Shown one piece after another: positions 13,994 through 24,500 of a stretch of 30,809 bases of DNA. Position 1 is the stretch's first letter. Each line of letters starts with the position of its first letter. Origin of the DNA: a virus; the IMG/VR virus record IMGVR_UViG_3300033146_002028, positions 1 through 30,809 of that record; one strand, given 5' to 3'. Below the pieces are notes generated by a model, which saw nothing but the letters and a program-made list of their open reading frames with translations, did not search any database and was not told the DNA's origin. Position numbers and translations under genes: made by a program.

Positions 13994-16900
13994 ATGTCAA
14001 CAGAAATACAATTAAAATTAGCGGCGGTATCAGTCCAAAGCTTTAAAAACAGCACTACTGCAATCCAAGAGAATTTAAAGCAAATACGCCTTTGGATAGC
14101 TGCAGCACAAAAAGCAGGGAAAGCCACATTAGTAAGTGACCTGCAAAAAATGGCCAGTGCGCTTGAAATTACCAAAAACAAAACTGCTGATTTAACAAAA
14201 GAAATTGGCGGTTTAGGAAAAGCCACTGTAGAGATAAACAAAACAGAACATCTTTTACAGGAAGCATTAGGAAAAACAAAATCAGAGTACGCTGCTGTAA
14301 ATGAAAAAGCAGCAATATTTTATGGGCAGCTTAAAAAAGGAACAATAGACCAAGAAACTGCTAAAAAAGCTGTTTCACAATTTCAAACGGCAATGCAGAA
14401 TCTCAATGCCGATATAATTGCCGCAACTAAAGGCGGTTCTGCACTAAATAAAAATATTAAATATGAAACAATCCTTGAATTACAAAGGGCTGGTGCGTTA
14501 AAAGTCACCAATTCAGCAATAACTAATATGAACGAAATGGCCCAAAAACGAATGGGCCTTTCTAAAAAACAGATTGAGGCTGTTCGTCAGCAACGTAGTG
14601 AGTATTCTCTTTATGAGAAGGCTTTAAATACAGCAACAATAAAAACAGAAGCTTTTGGGCAAGGTGTTATTGCATTAGGTAAAAAATTTGGAACCACAGA
14701 CAAAGCATTCCTAACTGCCGATAAAAGCATTAGGCAAGTTGAGGCTTCCCTTGAGGGGTTGCGAGCAAAACAATTAGCATCTGGTAAAAATGTTGGGTGG
14801 ATTCAGAACCTTGATAGATACAAACTTACTTTGGCTGCACTTAATGGTACAATCAAAATAACTAAAAACGGTATTGAGGCATTAACAGATAAAGGGCTTC
14901 GGGCATTAGGGCAAAAATCTGTAGGGGCCGCCAGAGAGAACGGTGTGTTGGTGGCTTCATTTGATAAACTTAGCACACGTACTGCTGCTTTAAAGCAGAA
15001 ATACCCTGAATTAATAAATGCACAAAATAAATTTGGTAGAAATTCTGAAAAGATTATTGATTTATTTTCCCGAACTAAAATTTCTTATGAACAAGCTGGG
15101 AATGCCTTAAAAAAACAGAAACAGGGGTTTGCTGAATATAATAAAAAATCTGAATCATTAAAGACTGCAGAAAATGCTGCATTTAAATTGCAACAACAAT
15201 TTCAGGCTTTAAGAAATGGGGAACATGCGTATACAACCAGCACTCGTTGGTTGATTAAAGAAGTTGCTAACCAGAATGCCTCATTCACAGATGCACAGGC
15301 CGTATTGCGAACACATTTAGTTTTGTTGCGGGAAGAACAAAAGGCACAGAGGCAAAGTGCCAAAGAAAAAGAAAATACCAGAAAAGGTGTATTACAGCTT
15401 CGTACAGCATACCAAGAATTACTTAAAGATAAAGGAAGTCTTAGAGACGCAGTAAATGAAGAAATTAGAAAATTTGCATTAGAGGGCAAATCTATTGATA
15501 AAGTTAAACGCAAACTGACTTTATTACAAAACGTACAAAAGCAAGAACGGGTTGAACTTGAAGCACAAAAGGCCTCCATTCAAGCACAAATTGATTCTAT
15601 ATATAAACTTAAAAATAAATACACAATATTAATAAATACAGAGAATAAATATAAATCCACTGCTGAGGCACTTATTCTATTATTAGAAAAAGAAGCCGGG
15701 GCACAAAAGGCAGTTGAAATTTCTTTAGCTCGATTAGATGCCCGAAGAAAATCATCTGATACGGAAGAAAAAAAATCTGCAGAAAAAAAGAAAAATATCA
15801 GTGCTGCTATTTTGCGGTTAAATAATGATTACGCTCTTTTATTAAAAACAGAAAACAAATATACACAAAAAACAAAAGCGTTGATTAATGCCGTAAAAGA
15901 ACAAGGGGCGAGCATCCAGCGAGTTGAGCCTATTTTACGAAGATGGAAAAATGAGGTAAAAAATTCTAATAGAGAAGTTACAGGATTTAGGGGGGCTTTA
16001 AATGCCCTTACTCGTAGTTTTAAAACGTATTCAAGGTACATGCTTGCTTCTGGGCTACTTAGAAAAACAGTAGATACTTTTAGACAAGCAAAAGAGGGAG
16101 TTATTGCGTATGACCAGGTTTTGCATGATTTAACTGCTATTTTAAATGCAACAACCACAGAAGTTTCCTTGATGGGAAAAGCACTCATTTCAACTACTAT
16201 GAGAACAAAATTCTCCATTGAAGAAACTGGTACCGCAATGCGGTTGATGGGCCAGTCTGGTTTTACTGCTATGGAAGCCGTACAAGGTATTGATGACGTG
16301 GCTAACTTGGCAACTGGAACATTAGAGGGATTAGATAGTACGGTTAAATTGATTACTGCCACAATTAGGGTGTTTCAGTTGGATATGGATGAAACCAGCA
16401 AAGTCGTAGATATATTTGCAAATGCTGTCAATAATTCACGTTTGACGATTGACCGTATCAATACATCTATGAACTATATTGGCCCGATTGCTAAAGCGGC
16501 GAAACTTTCTTTAAAGGATACGTCAGCAGCATTGATGTTGCTTGCCAATGCGGGTGTCAGGGCTTCCACATCAGCAACAGGCTTGCGCCGCATGATTGGT
16601 ATGTTAGTCAACCCTACAAAAGCATTTAAGGCCGCCATAATTGGAGCAGGGTACACATTAGATGAATTTAATCCAGAACTTGTTTCCTTTACAAGTATTA
16701 TAGAAAAATTACCTCATGTAGTTGATGGGGCGGGCGATGCCATTGAAATGTTTGGGCTTCGTGGTTCTGCTGTGGTGTCTGCAATCGCAGAAATGGGTTC
16801 AGATGAGTTTACCCGGCTATATTCCACACTTGATGAAACAGGCACAGCATCCAGAATGGCGGCGGAACAGATGAAGGGAATGGGAATCATCATTAAAAAT

Positions 16901-19900
16901 ATTGCTGATAGATTTCAAGTATTGGCAAAAGTAGTAGGAGAGGGCAGTGGTATTACAGCATTGATGCGGGGAGTATTACAAGTATTTAAGCAATTTTTAG
17001 GTGTTTTGGTATATTTAGCAGGAACGCCTATGGGCAAATTTGTTTTAATGATGTCTGCAGTATCAGCGGGGATTACTGCCATTACAGTGGGATTGATGGC
17101 TTGGAAAGCCCTCGGCATGGGTTCGGTGATTGCTAAAATAACAGCCGCCCTTACTTTTCAGAATGTTACAATGATAAGCACAGTCAGCATCATGGCAGCA
17201 TTAGAAACCACAATGCTTGGTTTAACAACAGCAGCAGCGGCAACGGCAGGGGCATTTATGAATTTATCACTGGCACTTATTGGGTTACTGAGCAACCCAA
17301 TAATTTTAGGATTAGCTGCAGTAGCAGCAGGGGTGTGGTATATTCATCGTGCAGCAACTTCTACAAAAAAGGAAATGAACGAGTTAGCAGAGAATACAAA
17401 AATATTTGTGACTGAAATTTCAAATGCTTCTGATAAAATAAATAGTCATAATAAAACCGTAAAAGAGTATGGTAAATATTCTGATAATGCAAAAAAATCT
17501 GCATTAGGCTTACGAGAAGCCATCCTTAAATTAAGAGATGAAGAAGTTTTATCTGAAAAAGAAGCCCAAAGTTACATAACAATGATTGATAAAAAGACTG
17601 GGGCATTTATCAATCAAGAAGAAACATTAGATAGATTAAGCAAAAAACTTGATGAAGTTTATAATAAGCGGGTACGAAAAGTAGTTAATGAGATACAAAA
17701 GATTAGTTGGGTAAATTCAATTCGTGGCATGCAATCGTATAGTAATGCAGCACAAATACTAATCGCACAAATACAAAATTGGCAAGAAAGTGACTTAGCC
17801 ACTGAAAAACGATTAGTTTTTTGGTCTGAAAAAGGAGTAGAAAAATACAATAAACGTAAACATGCTGTACAAAAGTACCACGAACAAATGCGTAATTTGC
17901 CGCCCATATTACAAGAGTCTGCTGCCGCCTATTTGGAATTAGAGTTAGCCGCAAATTCTTCATCTGATACACAGGGGTTATATAGCAAAAAATTTGAGAT
18001 ATTAAAAGATTTAACTAAACGGCAGACACAGTCTATTTTATCAACAGTAAAAGTGTATAAATTAACAGGGGAACAAATACATAAATTAGTAGAAGAAAGA
18101 TATGGAACGGAAAATGAATTAGCTAAAGCAGCCATTACTATACAAGTGGCACGAGCAGCAGAATCTGCCAAAAAGCAACGCACTATCTATTCGGATTTAA
18201 TGGAGTCCTTTTCTGAAGACCAGCGCAAATTTGCAAAAGGGGAATCTTCTTTTGATGTATTGTTATCACAATACAATGAAGTGGTAAAAAAGATTGAAGA
18301 AAAACACAAAGATTTGATTGATACTTTATTATCTATAAAACCTTCAAAAATTAAAGGGTACAAAAAACAAATAGATACGATAGCAGGTTTTAGTGATGGA
18401 TTGTGGTTCCAAGATGCGGGGATTGGGGAGGTGCTGCAAAAGGAAGAAAATGATACTCTTCTTGCTCCGATAAGTGAAGCAGTGAAATCACAAAGTGCAA
18501 AACTGGAGGATGCTTTAGAAACAGCGTCTTCCAGAGCAAAAGAGGCCTGGATACATGGATGGGCAAATGGGGCAGATGGGAAGCCCTCAATGTCGGAACA
18601 GTTAAAAGCAGAATTAGTCGATATTGATACTGGTGCTGCGAAGGCGGTGCGTGATTTAACGAAAAAATTTGATACAGGAAAAGGGAACTCTGTAGTACAA
18701 GGATATAAAATATCTTCTATTTTTGATATAGAAAAAATAGAAATTGAAATAGCGGCTGCTGAACAAAAGGTAGCCGCATTTAGTAAAATTATAAAAGAGG
18801 CCGGTTCACCTGGGATAGACATCACTTCTGAAAATAATAAGGAGATAAGAAAACTTGTAAAACAAAAAGTAGAACAAGAACAAAAAATATTAGATAATAG
18901 AGTTTCTTTAATAAAATTAGGGCTTGCAAAAGTTGAAGAGCTGTACGTGGCTGACGCAGACAAGCACCAGCGTATGGTAGAAAAACAAATACGAACACAG
19001 GGTGGAACACAAAAACAGCGAATACTGTTACAAATACAAGCTGAAGAAGAGAACCGTAAAATACTCCAAAATTCTATAAACACAGCAAACAAACTTGAAG
19101 CAGACCATACAAAATTTATCCGTTCTCAAAATGATAAAATTCAGGAATCTAATAAGAAAACACAAAATTTAAAAATAACTTTAGTAGAAAAGGCACTTGC
19201 AAAAGAAGAGGCTGCACTAAAAACAACAAAATCCTTGGTAGATGCAATAAATAAAGAATTAGATTATGAAAATAGATATTCAGAGGGTGCTTCGGCAGCA
19301 ATGCAGCGTAGGTTTGATGCAGAAGAATCCTCTCGAACTGCACATATTAAAGCACTTAATGATGCAAATACGGAATGGAGAAAATTAATAGCAGAAGAAA
19401 ATAAAAAAGGTGCAGATCGTGATGTTTCTTATATTGGGGAACTAACTAAAAAAATTAAATTGTCTCAAAAGGAGATCAACACACTTATAATTTTGCTTAG
19501 GGAATTTAAAGCAGAAGAAGCAGAGAAAATTAAAAATCAGGGAATAATAGATGGAAGCGATGACATTAAACAAGTAGTACTTGGCATAGATACGGCAATC
19601 CATAGTTTTAAATCTATGGGAGAAATAATTACTGAAGGGTGGAAAAGAACCATCAATACAATGAGTTCTGCCACATCTCAATTTTTCCAGGACATTGTTT
19701 TAAAAACAAAACACACAGAAGACGCATTTAAGAGTTTAGCAAAGAGTGTGGGACAGTCTATGCTGCAAATGGGAACTGACATGGCCGCCCAACAAGCAAT
19801 GAATTGGCTGTGGGGAGCAGATTCAGGAAATACCGGAGACAACACAGGTGCAATTAAAGGGGCATGGGGGTTTGTAAAAGACCTATTTGTAAATAAACAA

Positions 19901-20251
19901 CACACAGGTGGGCTGGTTGGGGCATCTGGAGGAATGCAAACACCCGTTTCCCCCTTTGCTTTTGTCAACGCCCCCCGTTTGCATAATGGATTACGAGCAG
20001 ATGAATTTCCCGCTATTTTGCAAAAGGGGGAAGAGGTTATATCCAAAAGAGATGTGCAAAATAGAAAAGACAAAGGAGTGAGTGATATACATATTTCTTT
20101 GATTAATGAAAGTGGTGAAAAATTAGTTGCTACCAAAAAAGAACCTGTATTTGATAAGGATAAAATGATATTAAATGTAGTGTTAAGTGCGGTGGGTAAT
20201 AACAAATCAGGATTTGGAAAAAATATGTCAAATGCTTTATCGAGGTATTAA
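13994..20251 (+). CDS. Tail tape measure protein
   Basis: A 2085-residue protein that sets tail length and is ejected into the host at infection. Residues 1-680 are helical and coiled-coil-like with diverged ~65-70-residue repeats. About 683-870 is the TP901-type core (LSLKDTSAALMLLANAGVRA, TGLRRMIGML). Hydrophobic segments at about 1013-1037 and 1086-1115 suit membrane insertion. Residues 1130-1950 are again helical and Lys/Glu-rich. The C-terminus has the GGLVG...RLHNGLRADEFPAILQKGEE signature common to lambda-type tape measures. TAAGGAG precedes the ATG. At roughly 1.5 angstrom per residue the tail would be near 300 nm. Confidence 0.92.
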   Translation: MSTEIQLKLAAVSVQSFKNSTTAIQENLKQIRLWIAAAQKAGKATLVSDLQKMASALEITKNKTADLTKEIGGLGKATVEINKTEHLLQEALGKTKSEYAAVNEKAAIFYGQLKKGTIDQETAKKAVSQFQTAMQNLNADIIAATKGGSALNKNIKYETILELQRAGALKVTNSAITNMNEMAQKRMGLSKKQIEAVRQQRSEYSLYEKALNTATIKTEAFGQGVIALGKKFGTTDKAFLTADKSIRQVEASLEGLRAKQLASGKNVGWIQNLDRYKLTLAALNGTIKITKNGIEALTDKGLRALGQKSVGAARENGVLVASFDKLSTRTAALKQKYPELINAQNKFGRNSEKIIDLFSRTKISYEQAGNALKKQKQGFAEYNKKSESLKTAENAAFKLQQQFQALRNGEHAYTTSTRWLIKEVANQNASFTDAQAVLRTHLVLLREEQKAQRQSAKEKENTRKGVLQLRTAYQELLKDKGSLRDAVNEEIRKFALEGKSIDKVKRKLTLLQNVQKQERVELEAQKASIQAQIDSIYKLKNKYTILINTENKYKSTAEALILLLEKEAGAQKAVEISLARLDARRKSSDTEEKKSAEKKKNISAAILRLNNDYALLLKTENKYTQKTKALINAVKEQGASIQRVEPILRRWKNEVKNSNREVTGFRGALNALTRSFKTYSRYMLASGLLRKTVDTFRQAKEGVIAYDQVLHDLTAILNATTTEVSLMGKALISTTMRTKFSIEETGTAMRLMGQSGFTAMEAVQGIDDVANLATGTLEGLDSTVKLITATIRVFQLDMDETSKVVDIFANAVNNSRLTIDRINTSMNYIGPIAKAAKLSLKDTSAALMLLANAGVRASTSATGLRRMIGMLVNPTKAFKAAIIGAGYTLDEFNPELVSFTSIIEKLPHVVDGAGDAIEMFGLRGSAVVSAIAEMGSDEFTRLYSTLDETGTASRMAAEQMKGMGIIIKNIADRFQVLAKVVGEGSGITALMRGVLQVFKQFLGVLVYLAGTPMGKFVLMMSAVSAGITAITVGLMAWKALGMGSVIAKITAALTFQNVTMISTVSIMAALETTMLGLTTAAAATAGAFMNLSLALIGLLSNPIILGLAAVAAGVWYIHRAATSTKKEMNELAENTKIFVTEISNASDKINSHNKTVKEYGKYSDNAKKSALGLREAILKLRDEEVLSEKEAQSYITMIDKKTGAFINQEETLDRLSKKLDEVYNKRVRKVVNEIQKISWVNSIRGMQSYSNAAQILIAQIQNWQESDLATEKRLVFWSEKGVEKYNKRKHAVQKYHEQMRNLPPILQESAAAYLELELAANSSSDTQGLYSKKFEILKDLTKRQTQSILSTVKVYKLTGEQIHKLVEERYGTENELAKAAITIQVARAAESAKKQRTIYSDLMESFSEDQRKFAKGESSFDVLLSQYNEVVKKIEEKHKDLIDTLLSIKPSKIKGYKKQIDTIAGFSDGLWFQDAGIGEVLQKEENDTLLAPISEAVKSQSAKLEDALETASSRAKEAWIHGWANGADGKPSMSEQLKAELVDIDTGAAKAVRDLTKKFDTGKGNSVVQGYKISSIFDIEKIEIEIAAAEQKVAAFSKIIKEAGSPGIDITSENNKEIRKLVKQKVEQEQKILDNRVSLIKLGLAKVEELYVADADKHQRMVEKQIRTQGGTQKQRILLQIQAEEENRKILQNSINTANKLEADHTKFIRSQNDKIQESNKKTQNLKITLVEKALAKEEAALKTTKSLVDAINKELDYENRYSEGASAAMQRRFDAEESSRTAHIKALNDANTEWRKLIAEENKKGADRDVSYIGELTKKIKLSQKEINTLIILLREFKAEEAEKIKNQGIIDGSDDIKQVVLGIDTAIHSFKSMGEIITEGWKRTINTMSSATSQFFQDIVLKTKHTEDAFKSLAKSVGQSMLQMGTDMAAQQAMNWLWGADSGNTGDNTGAIKGAWGFVKDLFVNKQHTGGLVGASGGMQTPVSPFAFVNAPRLHNGLRADEFPAILQKGEEVISKRDVQNRKDKGVSDIHISLINESGEKLVATKKEPVFDKDKMILNVVLSAVGNNKSGFGKNMSNALSRY

Positions 20252-20254
20252 GTT

Positions 20255-20599
20255 ATGTTTCCAGGTATTACAATTAAAAAACCAATAGATTTTAGTGAAA
20301 CACTGACACAAGATATTTACAGTACTCCCTTTGAAGGAGGGTACGTTGAAACCCGCCCTAAAAATTCCAGAGCCCGTGAGCAGTTTTCTTTGGCTTGGAC
20401 AGGCGGTTACTCTTTGTCGTTACAGGAACGAAATGATTTAAAACAGTTTTTCAAAGAACATCAAGGGGAGTCATTTATATTTACAGACCCTTGGACAGAT
20501 GAAGAGTATGAAGTTGTTTTTAAATCTAAAGCACTTCAATTTGGGACAGAGATTCCCGGCAGATATTATAATTGTTCTTTAGAGTTGGAGGAAGTATAG
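20255..20599 (+). CDS. Minor tail protein (gpM position)
   Basis: A 114-residue protein 3 nt after the tape measure stop, starting MFPGITIKKPIDFS. The pattern of an ETRPKNSRAREQFSLAWTGG strand region, a helix of LQERNDLKQFFKEH, and FTDPWTDEEYEV is common in small distal tail proteins directly after the tape measure, where lambda has M. It probably sits at the tail tip. Family identity beyond position is uncertain. Confidence 0.6.
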   Translation: MFPGITIKKPIDFSETLTQDIYSTPFEGGYVETRPKNSRAREQFSLAWTGGYSLSLQERNDLKQFFKEHQGESFIFTDPWTDEEYEVVFKSKALQFGTEIPGRYYNCSLELEEV

Positions 20600-21214
20600 A
20601 TGCCCTTGCCTATTTCATCAGAAGCCATTAAAGCCAAGAATGACTTACATTCGCATACAATATGGCATACATTAGCAAAGTTTAAGTATAAAGAAGAACC
20701 TGAAATTCTTATTTGTTTAAATAATGAGGAAATTGTTTGGGATGGAAAAACATGGATTCCAATGGCATTTCAGATAGGGGAATACGAAGAAAATAAAGAA
20801 GCTGAAATTCCAACAATGAAATTTGAAGTTTATGACCCAAGTCGCACAATTTTCCCTATTGTAGACAAGTACAAGGGCTGTGTTGGCGCCACAACAACAA
20901 TCTATATCGTACACTCAGAAAATTTAGGAACGGATATTAGCGAATTCTGTTTAGAATTACAAGTTGTCGATTCTTCTGTATTAAATAACTATGTAATTTC
21001 ATTTAATCTCGGTGCTTCCAATTTAATGAATTATCGGTTGCCCAATGATGTTTACACACGAAATTTTTGTAGATTTGCTTTTAAGGACGATAATTGCCAA
21101 TATAGCGGTACAGAAATTTCCTGCAATGGAACGGTTGCTCGATGTAGAGAATTAGAGAACGCTCTCAGATTTGGGGGGTTCCCAGGCATACCACATGGGG
21201 CTGTTTATGTTTAG
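20600..21214 (+). CDS. Minor tail protein L-like, probable Fe-S protein
   Basis: A 204-residue tail tip protein. The C-terminal part has four cysteines, C157, C166, C175 and C182, in NFCRFAFKDDNC, SCNGT and RCRELENALRFGGFPGIP, the lambda gpL pattern whose cysteines bind a 4Fe-4S cluster. N-terminal strands (PTMKFEVYDP) match the family's beta region. The gene starts directly after the previous TAG and overlaps the NlpC-like gene by 8 nt. In lambda, gpL lies between M and K, as here. Confidence 0.85.
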   Translation: MPLPISSEAIKAKNDLHSHTIWHTLAKFKYKEEPEILICLNNEEIVWDGKTWIPMAFQIGEYEENKEAEIPTMKFEVYDPSRTIFPIVDKYKGCVGATTTIYIVHSENLGTDISEFCLELQVVDSSVLNNYVISFNLGASNLMNYRLPNDVYTRNFCRFAFKDDNCQYSGTEISCNGTVARCRELENALRFGGFPGIPHGAVYV

Positions 21215-21575
21215 TGACTTATTAGGACTTCCTTATGAAAGTGGGGCCAACGGCCCCGATAAATATGATTGTTGGTACCTTTGTGTTGAGGTGTGCAAAA
21301 GAATGGGGATTAATCTCCCTGAAGTAAATATTTCCTACACCAGCATACTTACAATTTCTCGTACAATTAAAAATGAAACGGAAAATACAAATACTTGGGA
21401 AAAAATAAAAATTCCAGAACAAGGGTGTGTTGTGGCAATGACACACCATGTGGGTACCGTGCTTAGTAGAACCGCATTTATTCATGTAAGAAAAGATATA
21501 CCAGTGTGCATAGAGAAATTAAATTCACCAGTTTGGAAATCTAAAATTAAGGGGTTTTATAAATATGTCGGTTAA
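21207..21575 (+). CDS. NlpC/P60-type peptidase of the tail tip (gpK C-terminal half)
   Basis: A 122-residue protein. ATG 21207 has GGGG about 8 nt upstream and overlaps the L-like stop; ATG 21195 and TTG 21171 are weaker. Cys22 in KYDCWYLCVEV is the likely nucleophile and His81 in HHVGTVL the catalytic base, with FIHV following, as in NlpC/P60 cysteine peptidases that cut peptidoglycan peptides. It may open the cell wall locally at infection. Lambda gpK has an additional N-terminal Mov34/JAB metallopeptidase domain, absent here. It overlaps the next gene by 11 nt. Confidence 0.8.
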   Translation: MFSDLLGLPYESGANGPDKYDCWYLCVEVCKRMGINLPEVNISYTSILTISRTIKNETENTNTWEKIKIPEQGCVVAMTHHVGTVLSRTAFIHVRKDIPVCIEKLNSPVWKSKIKGFYKYVG

Positions 21576-24500
21576 ATTAACGATATTGCATGACCCATTT
21601 GATGAGTCACAGAAAACTGTTTACGAAGAAGAATATGTTAATGGCAAAACACTCATAGGGTATATTGGAGATAAGCAGTTATTACGAGAAGGGGAAGCGG
21701 TTGCATTTGCCGTAAATGGGGAGATTGTTGTACCAGAATATGTTTGTGAAGATGGCGCACATATTGTAGCCACAGTTAAAATTGGAGTTACAGCAGGGGC
21801 CTCTGCTTTTGCAACTTGGTTATTTGCTTCTGGCGCCCCTGTGGCAGCTACTGCAACTACTGCTGCAGTATCAGCTTCATTTGCTTGGACAGCGGCATAT
21901 AGTGTAGCTCAATTTGCACTTACTATGGCATTTAATTATGCCGTTGGGTATTTAATGCAAGAATACTTAACGGATGACCCAGTACAAAATCCAACAGCTT
22001 CACAAACACATGGTTGGGGTGCATTACAGCAAGTCAATACTCCGGGCTACCCGATACCTATCTTGTTTGGGACACATAAAATGGCTGGGTGTGTGATTGC
22101 ACAAAGTAATGAGTATTTGGGAAACAATAAAGAGTACTTAAATGTCTTATTGGGGCTTTGTGAAGGGCCGATTGACACAATCACAAATATACAATTAAAT
22201 GACCAACCAATTTCATATTTTGGTGATTGCGATACTTATATTAGATTAGGAACAAAAACAGATGCCGTTATTCCTGAATTTAGTGAAATAGCAACACAAG
22301 TATCTTTTAGTAAAAAATTAAAGCAGAATCCTACATTATCAATCGGGCCGCCTGTGTGGCCGCAGACTTGGGACGATATAGATGATATAATTGAAGCTGA
22401 CCCATTTCCTTATGCAACTTCTGTGACTGTGCAGACAAATGGAAATGCCGTAACTAAAATAAAAATAGATGTGGTTGCGTCAAAAGGATTGTATGGGATA
22501 CGACAATCAAGTCATGTCGGTAGGTTATATGCTATAAATGCTAAATTTATGGTACAATACCGTATCGTTGGTGATACAAATTGGGTAAATACTGGAATAC
22601 ATATAATAACTGGAGATGCGGGTTCCCCAGCAACCGCTGCCAGAAAACAAGTCATATTATCTGACTTGCCCCCAGCTCAATATGAAATATTAGTAATTAA
22701 AATTTATAACCGCCACCCATATTCACAAAATGAACTTTGGTGGCAGGGAATCTCTGAAATTTTTGAAGAGGAGTTTATATACCCTTCTTTAGCTAAATAT
22801 GGAATTAAGGCATTAGCCACTGACCAGTTATCAGGGAATATGCCTCGAATAACTTGTATTGCTACAAAAAACACAGTGCAGATTTATGATATTTATGGGG
22901 AAGCCTGGGTAGCTAAATCTGCAAGAAACCCAGCTTGGGCCACTTATGCCTTACTTAATACGTATGGGCCGATTGAAAAAGAATACATTGATTACGATGC
23001 TTTTTTAGAATGGGCTGAATATTGTGATGAAATTATAGATGATCAAAAAAGACACGAAATAAATCTTGTTATTGATACAGTAGATACCATTTGGATGACT
23101 GTGCAAAAGGTAGCTAAATTAGGCAGGGGAGTTATTGTTAGACAGGGCATGGTATATAAACCACTTGTATCAAGTTTGGTGGTTAATGTTTCTCATTTAT
23201 TTACAATGGGGAATATTATTAAAGATTCCTTTTCAATGCAATATATGGGAACTGCTGATAGAAGTAATGCTATCGAGGTTTCCTATAATGATGAAACAAT
23301 GGATTATACAAGGCAATCCATAATTGTATTTTCAAAAGACGCCACAGAAGAGGATTTTGCTAAAAAAGCATCTATTGATCTTACTGGAATAACAGACAGA
23401 ACCAGGATTATTCGGGAATGTAATTTTAGAATCAATCAAAATAAATGGCTGGTACGGACAGTTACTTTTGAGGCTGCAATAGATAGTTTTGCTTGTACTA
23501 TTGGAGATTTATTTTATTTCCAACATGAAATTCCTGATTATGAAACTGGCAAATCAGGGAGGATTCTCAGCTCAACTAATGCAGGGGCGCATGGATTTGT
23601 TGTCCTTGATAAAGAGGTCACGTTAGAAGTTGGTACAGGGTACGCCATATTGGTAAGAATGCCAGATACAGATGAACTTATTGAAAAAGAAGTTGCATCC
23701 ACATCTTATGAACTCACCACAAGCACACTAACTTTAACTTCTCGATGGGATGTTGAACCTGCAAAAGAGGCTATTTATGTTTTTGGAAAAGTGCTTACAT
23801 ATAAGAAAAAATATAGATTAGTAAACAGTTCCAGAAATTCAAATTTAACAAAAGTAATTACTGGGGTAGAATATATTGAAGATGTTTATGATGATGCCGC
23901 AGGAATACATGAATTGGAAGAGTGGAGTCCCGCATATCAGGAAGCCACTTCTGTAACCGCATACGAAATACTTTCTTATAATGCCGATAATGGGTACTAT
24001 TCACAGATACATCTTTCTTGGTTCCCAACAGTAACAGCACAAACAAATTGGGTGATTTGGATTCAATCAACAGAAAGTAATACTACCCCAGTTGTGGTTG
24101 GGACAACCACAGATTTGCATTTTATTATTGGAACTGATTTTTTTACCATAGGCCAAGAGTACAAAATTTTTGTGGTATCAGAGGGACAAGGGGCTGTAGA
24201 ACTCACAGATAATACATATACAATTACACCATTGGGTAAAGAAGCCCCCCCTTCTGATGTCACATTATTTTCAGCAGAGTTTGATGCGATTACCCGAAGA
24301 GTAAACTTTACATGGGCAAACATAGATGACATGGATTTGGCTTATTATGAAATTAGAATGAATGGCACTGATTGGGATAGTGCTACTGTAATAGTAACAC
24401 AAATACTGCCTAATCACGCCTCATACTTTCTTGAAGAAGACCTAACTGCCCCTGATATTAGATTTTGGATTAAAGCTGTAGATACAACAGGAAATTGGTC

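Noticed and set aside
18187-19092. 301-residue minus-strand open frame opposite the tape measure
   Set aside because: Ser/Phe/Cys-rich composition is typical of the antisense of Lys/Glu-rich coding sequence; no ribosome site or neighbours.
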